From NCBI GenBank assembly GCA_027490725.1, contig JAIXXN010000040.1, positions 62,001-126,000 of the forward strand: DNA of 64,000 nt, in the 5' to 3' direction. The first letter of the stretch is position 1; the number at the start of each line of letters is the position of its first letter. A program made the translations under genes and the position numbers. A model generated the notes under the pieces. It worked only from the letters and a program-made list of their open reading frames with translations. It was not told the origin of the DNA and made no database searches. This DNA is from Oxalobacteraceae bacterium (lineage in GTDB: Bacteria > Pseudomonadota > Gammaproteobacteria > Burkholderiales > Burkholderiaceae_D). This document shows positions 58,466 to 64,000 of this stretch, piece after piece.

Positions 58466-59818
58466 TTAACTGTTGATGGCCGCGAATGCGCTCAGCACCG
58501 TGCCGCCGCTGCCCGAGGCAATACTGAAGCGCCCGCCGATCGCATCCATACGCTCCATCATATTGCGCAAGCCGATGCCGCGCTGCGGATGCAGGGCAAT
58601 CCCCTCGGCATCAAAGCCCTTGCCATCATCGCGGATCTGCAAGCTCACCCCGCTCGCGTCGCCGTGCAGGGCAATGGCAATATTCTGTGCCGCCGCATGG
58701 CGGCCGATATTGGTGAGCGCTTCCTGCGCCAGCCGGAACAGCACCGTGTTCGCCACATCGGACAGGCCGTCGCTGGCACCGCTGGCCTCGAAGCTGACGG
58801 GCGTACCGCTACTCAGCGTATATTCCTGTCCCAGATGCTTGAGCGCTGCGGCCAGCCCCAGATCGTCCAGGATAGCCGGACGCAGATTGTGAGAAATCCG
58901 CCTGACCTCGCCCATCACATTGCTTAATTGATCTGCCGCATGCTCGAACACGCCCTGGGCGGCATCCTGCTGGCCTGACGACAGCCGTATCATGCCCGCC
59001 TCGATTTGCAGCTTGATCGAAACCAGCCACTGGCTGATGCCATCATGCAGATCACGTGACAGGCGCGCCCTTTCTTCTTCCTGCGATTCCACCACGCGCT
59101 GGGCCAGCACCTTGAGTTTGGCATCGGCCACCCGTAATTCGCTAATATTCAGCGCCAGCCCGGAACTGGCCACCGCCACCGCCGCCGCAATCGCAATCGC
59201 GGCGATCCACAGCATGGTGTTATGAATATTGCCGGACTGCTGGACATCGACCTTGGCCAGCGCCTGATCGACATCGTCCAGATAGATACCGGTGCCGAGC
59301 ATCCAGCCCCAGCGCGGCATGGGCACCACGTAACCGAGCTTGGCCACCGGTTTGTGGGTGGACGGTTTGATCCACATATAGCGCTCCAGCCCGCCACCGG
59401 CGCGAGCCCGCTGCAACAGTTTCTGGATGGTGGGCTGGCCCTGCTGGTCGCGCAAGTCGTACAGATTGCGCCCCACCAGTTCCGGCTGACGGGGATGCAT
59501 CAGCGAATTGCCCTGCATATCGTAGACAAAGAAATAGCCATCGTCGCCATAACTGAGCGAAGACAGGATGCGCTTGGCTTCGCTGCGCGCAGCCTCGTCA
59601 TCGCGTCCCGCCTCGTATAGATGGGCTACGGAGTGCATGGCCAGCGTCACGTAATGTTTGAGTTCGGCTTCCTTGCTGCTCAGATAAGCTTGCTGGATGG
59701 TAGCGCGCTGCTGCTGCGCCAGCAATTCCGACTGATGCCAGACTGCCAGCGCAATCGCGCATAGCGCCAGAATCAGCGGCGTAATGGCCAGAAACAGGAC
59801 TTTTTGCCGCAAACGCAT
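58466..59818 (-). CDS. Cache-domain sensor histidine kinase (HisKA_3 type)
   Basis: 450 residues from ATG 59818 (AAGG upstream). Membrane segments at about 8-28 and 201-222 enclose a periplasmic single-Cache domain (GDDGYFFVYDMQGNSLMHPRQPELVGRNL, GWMLGTGIYLDD). A HisKA_3 dimerisation helix carries the phosphorylated His258 (ARLSRDLHDGISQW), and the ATPase domain has NIGRHAAAQNI, DDGKGFD and GIGLRNMMERM. sCache domains of this type commonly bind small carboxylates; with cstA next door, a pyruvate- or acetate-like signal is a guess. The longer frame would overlap the ACTACGTAGT palindrome, supporting this start. Confidence 0.9.
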   Translation of the reverse strand: MRLRQKVLFLAITPLILALCAIALAVWHQSELLAQQQRATIQQAYLSSKEAELKHYVTLAMHSVAHLYEAGRDDEAARSEAKRILSSLSYGDDGYFFVYDMQGNSLMHPRQPELVGRNLYDLRDQQGQPTIQKLLQRARAGGGLERYMWIKPSTHKPVAKLGYVVPMPRWGWMLGTGIYLDDVDQALAKVDVQQSGNIHNTMLWIAAIAIAAAVAVASSGLALNISELRVADAKLKVLAQRVVESQEEERARLSRDLHDGISQWLVSIKLQIEAGMIRLSSGQQDAAQGVFEHAADQLSNVMGEVRRISHNLRPAILDDLGLAAALKHLGQEYTLSSGTPVSFEASGASDGLSDVANTVLFRLAQEALTNIGRHAAAQNIAIALHGDASGVSLQIRDDGKGFDAEGIALHPQRGIGLRNMMERMDAIGGRFSIASGSGGTVLSAFAAINS

Positions 59819-59873
59819 GCGCAACCTTCTTCCGATGAGATGCCCCGATTTTACGCGCTCACCCCACCTAAAC

Positions 59874-59883
59874 ACTACGTAGT
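59874..59883. promoter_or_regulatory. Perfect palindrome ACTACGTAGT in the kinase/cstA divergent promoter
   Basis: It lies 56 bases before the kinase start and 120 bases before the cstA start. A candidate binding site for the NarL-type regulator. Single copy. Confidence 0.5.
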
Positions 59884-60003
59884 TATACGGAGCGTACTTG
59901 CGTATTGCTGCGCTTGTGGCGGATATGCGATTCCTGAATACTGGCCATAAGCTGCCAGTATTCCAGTTTCTTGCGAAGCAGCAACACCATCCTTGGAGGA
60001 AGT

Positions 60004-62088
60004 ATGCAAACCATTACCCCCCGTGGGCCGACCACTCTGGCCAGCCGGCTAGGCTGGGCTGCCCTCGCCCTGTGCGGCGCCACAGCCTTAGGCGTGGTCG
60101 CACTGAAACGCGGCGAATCCATCAGCGCCATCTGGATCGTCATCGCGGCGGTCTGCGTGTACCTGATCGCCTACCGTTTCTATAGCCTGTACATTGCCGA
60201 CAAAGTGCTGGGCCTCGACAGCCGCCGCCTGACCCCGGCACAACGTCTGAACGACGGTCTGGATCACGTGCCGACCAATAAATACGTGCTGTTCGGCCAC
60301 CACTTTGCCGCCATCGCCGGCGCTGGTCCGCTGGTTGGCCCGGTACTGGCTGCGCAGATGGGCTACTTGCCCGGTATGCTGTGGATTCTGGCCGGCGTGG
60401 TCTTTGCCGGCGCGGTGCAGGATTTCATCGTGCTGTTCATTTCCACCCGCCGCGATGGCCGCTCGCTGGGCGACCTGATCAAATCCGAACTGGGCCAGAT
60501 TCCCGGCATGATCGCCCTGCTGGGCACCTTCATGATCATGGTCATCATTCTTGCCGTGCTGGCGCTGATCGTGGTGAAAGCCCTGGCCGGTTCGCCATGG
60601 GGTAGTTTCACCGTGATGGCCACCATCCCGATCGCGCTGTTCATGGGTGTCTACACCCGCTACATCCGGGTGGGCCGGATCGGCGAAGTCTCCATCATCG
60701 GCTTCGTGCTGCTGATCGCCGCCATCTTCGGCGGCCAGCTGGTACAGGAAAATGCCGCGCTGGCACCGATGTTCACCTTCACCGGTACCGAGCTGACCTG
60801 GATGCTGATCGGCTACGGCTTCGTCGCCTCCGTGCTGCCCGTGTGGCTGCTGCTGGCGCCACGCGACTACCTGTCGACCTTCCTGAAAATCGGCACCATC
60901 GTCGGTCTGGCGGTCGGCATCATCGTCGTCGCGCCTTACCTGAAAATGCCGGCCATCACCAAGTTCATCGACGGCAGCGGTCCGGTCTGGGCAGGTTCAC
61001 TGTTCCCCTTCCTGTTCATCACCATCGCCTGCGGCGCCGTGTCCGGCTTCCATGCGCTGATCTCGTCCGGCACCACGCCGAAAATGATCGAGAACGAAAC
61101 CCATGCCCGCTTCATCGGCTACGGCGCGATGCTGATGGAATCGTTCGTCGCCATCATGGCACTGGTGGCTGCCTCGACCATCGAACCGGGCGTGTACTTC
61201 GCCATGAACAGCCCGGCCGCACTGATCGGCACCAGCGCCGAAAGCGCCGCTGCGGCGATTTCCCAGTGGGGCTTCTACGTCACCCCGGAAATGCTGACCC
61301 AGACCGCCAAAGATGTGGGTGAACATTCGATTATCTCGCGCGCCGGCGGTGCGCCGACGCTGGCCGTCGGCATGGCCCACATCCTCTCCAGCGTGGTGGG
61401 CGGCAAGGCGCTGATGGCCTTCTGGTACCACTTCGCGATTCTGTTCGAAGCACTGTTCATTCTGACGGCGGTCGATGCCGGCACTCGTGCAGGGCGCTTC
61501 ATGCTGCAGGACTTGCTGGGCGCCTTCGTACCGGCCATGAAGCAGACCGACAATGTGTTCGCCAACCTGACCGCAACCGGCCTGTGCGTGGCAGCCTGGG
61601 GTTACTTCCTGTATCAGGGCGTGGTTGATCCGCTGGGTGGCATCAACACCCTGTGGCCACTGTTCGGGATTGCCAACCAGATGCTGGCCGCGATTGCGCT
61701 GATCCTCGGCACCTGCGTGCTGTTCAAGATGAAGCGTGCGCGCTACGCCTGGGTCACCATGGTACCGACGGTGTGGCTGCTGATGTGCACCCTGACGGCG
61801 GGCTTCCAGAAAATCTTTGCGGCCAATCCGAAAATCGGTTTCCTGGCCCACGCCGCCAAATATCAGGCCGCGCTGGACGAAGGCAAACTGCTGGCACCGG
61901 CCAAATCGATGGCGCAGATGCAGCAGGTGATCTTCAACGACTATCTCGACGCCTCGCTGGCTGGCTTCTTCGTGATCGTGGTGCTGAGCATTCTGGTGTT
62001 CGGCATCCGCACCGTACTGGCCGCGCACGCTGCCAGTACACCGACCGCCAAAGAAAGCCCGATGGTGCTGGCCGGCGGAGCCCAGTAA
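60004..62088 (+). CDS. cstA: CstA family pyruvate/peptide transporter
   Basis: 694 residues, many membrane segments. CstA signatures: YRFYSLYIADKVLGLD, TNKYVLFGHHFAAIAGAGPLVGPVLAAQMGYLPG, SGTTPKMIENE and TAVDAGTRAGRFMLQD. E. coli CstA and BtsT import pyruvate (and peptides by earlier reports) and are controlled by BtsSR-type systems; here the adjacent system is Cache/NarL-type instead. Ribosome binding site GGAGGAAG lies just before ATG 60004; the frame is open to 59971. The stop overlaps the next gene (TAATG). Confidence 0.95.
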   Translation: MQTITPRGPTTLASRLGWAALALCGATALGVVALKRGESISAIWIVIAAVCVYLIAYRFYSLYIADKVLGLDSRRLTPAQRLNDGLDHVPTNKYVLFGHHFAAIAGAGPLVGPVLAAQMGYLPGMLWILAGVVFAGAVQDFIVLFISTRRDGRSLGDLIKSELGQIPGMIALLGTFMIMVIILAVLALIVVKALAGSPWGSFTVMATIPIALFMGVYTRYIRVGRIGEVSIIGFVLLIAAIFGGQLVQENAALAPMFTFTGTELTWMLIGYGFVASVLPVWLLLAPRDYLSTFLKIGTIVGLAVGIIVVAPYLKMPAITKFIDGSGPVWAGSLFPFLFITIACGAVSGFHALISSGTTPKMIENETHARFIGYGAMLMESFVAIMALVAASTIEPGVYFAMNSPAALIGTSAESAAAAISQWGFYVTPEMLTQTAKDVGEHSIISRAGGAPTLAVGMAHILSSVVGGKALMAFWYHFAILFEALFILTAVDAGTRAGRFMLQDLLGAFVPAMKQTDNVFANLTATGLCVAAWGYFLYQGVVDPLGGINTLWPLFGIANQMLAAIALILGTCVLFKMKRARYAWVTMVPTVWLLMCTLTAGFQKIFAANPKIGFLAHAAKYQAALDEGKLLAPAKSMAQMQQVIFNDYLDASLAGFFVIVVLSILVFGIRTVLAAHAASTPTAKESPMVLAGGAQ

Positions 62089-62288
62089 TGCTCGGCGACA
62101 TCGCCCAGGCAGGACGCTATCTCGGACAGAGCATCCGTCTGATGATGGGCCTGCCTGAATACGACACCTACGTCAGTCACCGCGAAGCCACCCATCCCGG
62201 CGAACCGATGATGACGTATGAAGAGTTCTTCCGCGAACGTCAGGAAGCCCGCTACGGCGGCGCCGGCAAACGCGGTGGCTGCTGCTGA
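62088..62288 (+). CDS. ybdD: YbdD/YjiX family small protein
   Basis: 66 residues, MLGDIAQAGRYLGQSIRLMMGLPEYDTYVSH with PGEPMMTYEEFFRERQEARYGG and a C-terminal Cys-Cys. The small partner that follows cstA/btsT genes throughout proteobacteria; function unsettled. The ATG overlaps the cstA stop (TAATG). Confidence 0.92.
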   Translation: MLGDIAQAGRYLGQSIRLMMGLPEYDTYVSHREATHPGEPMMTYEEFFRERQEARYGGAGKRGGCC

Positions 62289-62307
62289 AGCGCCCGCGGT
62301 AAATCAG

Positions 62308-62337
62308 AAAGCCTGCCAGCGTGCAGGCTTTTTTTTC
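62308..62337 (+). terminator. Terminator of the cstA-ybdD operon
   Basis: AAAGCCTGC / GCAGGCTTT around a short loop, followed by eight T. Confidence 0.9.
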
Positions 62338-62413
62338 GTTATCCGGGAACCCGGGACTCAGGTCAGCGGTCTTATCTTCTGGCGTGGCACTGGCCGCCGC
62401 GCGGAGGATGCTG

Positions 62414-63280
62414 ATGCCCCCTGCCTTTTCCTATCCGCAGGCGTTTGCCCGCAATCTCGGCTGGGTCACGCCTGCCGAGCAGGCGCTGTTGCGCGCCAAG
62501 CGGGTTGCCATTGCAGGCATGGGCGGCGTTGGTGGTGGCCATCTGCTGACGCTGACACGGCTCGGCATCGGCGCGTTTCACCTTGCCGATTTCGATCATT
62601 TCGATCTGGCCAATTTCAACCGCCAGGCGGGCGCCACCATGAGCACCCTGGAGCAGCCCAAGGTCGCGGTGCTGGCCGCGCTGGCGCGCAATATCAATCC
62701 GGAACTGCAACTGGAATTGTTTGATAACGGTGTTCACCACGCCAATCTGCCTGCGTTTCTGGACGGCGTAGATCTCTACGTGGACGGGCTGGATTTTTTC
62801 GCCTTTGGCGCCAGACAGGCGGTGTTCGCTGCCTGCGCCGCACGCGGCATCCCGGCGATCACTGCCGCGCCGCTGGGCATGGGCACAGCGCTGCTGAACT
62901 TTCTACCCGGCGCCATGAGTTTCGATGACTATTTTGGCTGGGGCGACCTGCCGGACACGGAAAAGGCCTTGCGCTTTCTGGTCGGGCTGGCGCCAGCCGG
63001 TCTGCACGGCAGCTATCTGGTCGATCCGGCCAGTATCGATCTGGCAGCGCAACGCGGCCCCTCGACCATCATGGCCTGCGAACTGTGTGCCGGCGCGGCC
63101 GCCACCGAAGCGCTCAAAATTCTGCTGCAACGTGGCACGGTTGCTGCGGCCCCCTATGCCTACCAGTTCGATGCCTACCGTAACCGGCTGGTACGCACCT
63201 GGCGTCCCGGCGGCTACCGCAATCCTTTACAACAACTGGCGATGTGGCTGATCCGGCGCCGCCGCGGAGCAAAGTCATGA
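62414..63280 (+). CDS. ThiF/MoeB-like E1-type adenylyltransferase
   Basis: 288 residues from ATG 62414, which has GGAGG 6 bases upstream; ATG 62408 is an alternative. The nucleotide-binding GMGGVGGGHLLTLTRLGIGAFHLADFDHFDLANFNRQAG at about 35-75 is typical of ThiF/MoeB/E1 enzymes that adenylate a C-terminal glycine. Unlike MoeB it shows only one CxxC pair (CELC, near residue 229), so a full zinc site is absent. It overlaps the next gene by 4 bases (ATGA). The pair ThiF + nitroreductase is fused in mycobacterial MoeY (Rv1355c), so a MoeY-like function is the best guess; the substrate is unknown. Confidence 0.82.
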   Translation: MPPAFSYPQAFARNLGWVTPAEQALLRAKRVAIAGMGGVGGGHLLTLTRLGIGAFHLADFDHFDLANFNRQAGATMSTLEQPKVAVLAALARNINPELQLELFDNGVHHANLPAFLDGVDLYVDGLDFFAFGARQAVFAACAARGIPAITAAPLGMGTALLNFLPGAMSFDDYFGWGDLPDTEKALRFLVGLAPAGLHGSYLVDPASIDLAAQRGPSTIMACELCAGAAATEALKILLQRGTVAAAPYAYQFDAYRNRLVRTWRPGGYRNPLQQLAMWLIRRRRGAKS

Positions 63281-64000
63281 GTCAGCCAGCGGGCGCGCTC
63301 GATACCACGCTGGAACAGATCCTCGATCTGGCGCGCTGGGCACCCAGCGGCGACAACACCCAGCCGTGGCGCTTTGAAATTCTCGGTCCGCGCCGTCTGA
63401 CCGTACATGGAAACGACACGCGCAATCACTGTGTCTACGATCTGGATGGTCATCCCAGCCAGATATCGCTGGGCGCCTTGCTGGAAACCATGACGATTGC
63501 CGCCACCCGCTTCCGTCTGCAGGCCCACGCCAGCCGCCACCCGGAAGCGCCGGAACAGCATCCACGTTTCAGCATCGATCTGCTAGCAGCGCCCCGTCAG
63601 GCCGTCGATCCGCTGGCAGACATGATCCAGCGACGCAGCGTGCAGCGGCGCCCGCTGAGCCGCCGCCCGCTCAGCGAACCCGAACGGACCGCGCTGGCAG
63701 CGGCACTGCCGCAAGGTTATCAGGTGCACTGGCTGGAACGACGCGCCCGCCGTCAGGCTGCGTGGCTGATGTTCGACAATGCCCGGCTACGCCTGACCAT
63801 GCCGGAAGCGTGGCAAGTGCACCGCAGCGTGATCGAATGGGGCCGCCGTTACAGCGTCGACCGGATCCCGGCACAGGCGCTCGGTGTCGACCCGGCCACG
63901 GCGCAGCTGATGCACTGGGTGATGCAGCGCTGGCAGCGGGTGGAATTTTTCAATCGCTGGCTGGCCGGCACGCTGATGCCGCGCTTGCAGATGGACTTAC
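63277..64000 (+). CDS. Nitroreductase-like flavoprotein (runs off right edge)
   Basis: The reading frame from ATG 63277 is open to base 64000 (241 codons). N-terminus DTTLEQILDLARWAPSGDNTQPWRFEILG is the FMN-binding signature of the nitroreductase superfamily; RRSVQRRPLSRRPLSEPE follows. Members reduce nitro or other groups, or, in modified-peptide pathways, act on bound substrates. The ATG overlaps the ThiF-like stop, so the two are translated together. The C-terminal part is missing. Confidence 0.85.
   Translation, partial: MSQPAGALDTTLEQILDLARWAPSGDNTQPWRFEILGPRRLTVHGNDTRNHCVYDLDGHPSQISLGALLETMTIAATRFRLQAHASRHPEAPEQHPRFSIDLLAAPRQAVDPLADMIQRRSVQRRPLSRRPLSEPERTALAAALPQGYQVHWLERRARRQAAWLMFDNARLRLTMPEAWQVHRSVIEWGRRYSVDRIPAQALGVDPATAQLMHWVMQRWQRVEFFNRWLAGTLMPRLQMDL

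Overview
The window reads as a chromosomal segment of a betaproteobacterium of the order Burkholderiales, most like the Oxalobacteraceae (Massilia, Duganella or Janthinobacterium type). The main support is the gene order on the minus strand from 40.6 kb down to 23.9 kb: ndk, rlmN, pilF, rodZ, ispG, hisS, yfgM, bamB, der, hfq, hflX, hflK, hflC, hisZ, purA and a phosphoribosyltransferase gene. PEP-CTERM surface proteins and a type VI secretion gene fit the same group. The genus is an inference; no rRNA or phylogenetic marker was compared.

Layout. 0-6.6 kb: left-edge fragment of tssM (T6SS), a membrane M15 peptidase, an unknown membrane protein and a large M35 (aspzincin) metallopeptidase, bounded by REP-like repeats. 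6.9-17.6 kb: an accessory stretch punctuated by three full tRNA-Asn(GTT) genes and one 3' fragment. It holds a TonB-dependent receptor, a DUF3334 protein, four substrate-binding-like periplasmic proteins, a DUF6447-tailed protein and two PEP-CTERM proteins. 17.7-23.8 kb: tyrB/aspC and uvrB (divergent), an sdpR-sdpI-hydrolase operon with a clear palindromic operator, and marC. 23.9-40.6 kb: the housekeeping block listed above. 40.8 kb: a Bax1-I/YccA membrane protein.

41.9-54.1 kb: a genomic island of about 12.2 kb inserted at the 3' end of tRNA-Ser(TGA). Its 14-base att repeat, a P4-type tyrosine integrase at the left end and an AlpA/primase-helicase module at the right end are all visible. 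The cargo is a PEP-CTERM protein, a run of small unknown genes separated by a shared short junction motif, a serine resolvase, a SIR2-domain protein likely to act in phage defence, and a zinc-ribbon protein. A cluster of eight TTCCCA/TGGGAA hexamers next to the primase gene is a candidate replication origin. Just outside the left att lies a run of five perfect hairpins that ends in a tRNA-Ser-like 3' sequence.

54.2-64 kb: cyclic-di-GMP turnover (PAS-GGDEF-EAL), an HDOD protein, a Cache-type sensor kinase with a NarL-type regulator divergent from cstA and its small partner gene, then a ThiF-like E1 enzyme coupled to a nitroreductase that runs off the right edge.

The best candidates for something undescribed are the small-gene cassette array with its junction motif, the SIR2 gene in its island, the hairpin/tRNA-like structure at the left att, the hexamer cluster, and the tRNA-Asn fragment that supplies the stop codon of a PEP-CTERM gene.
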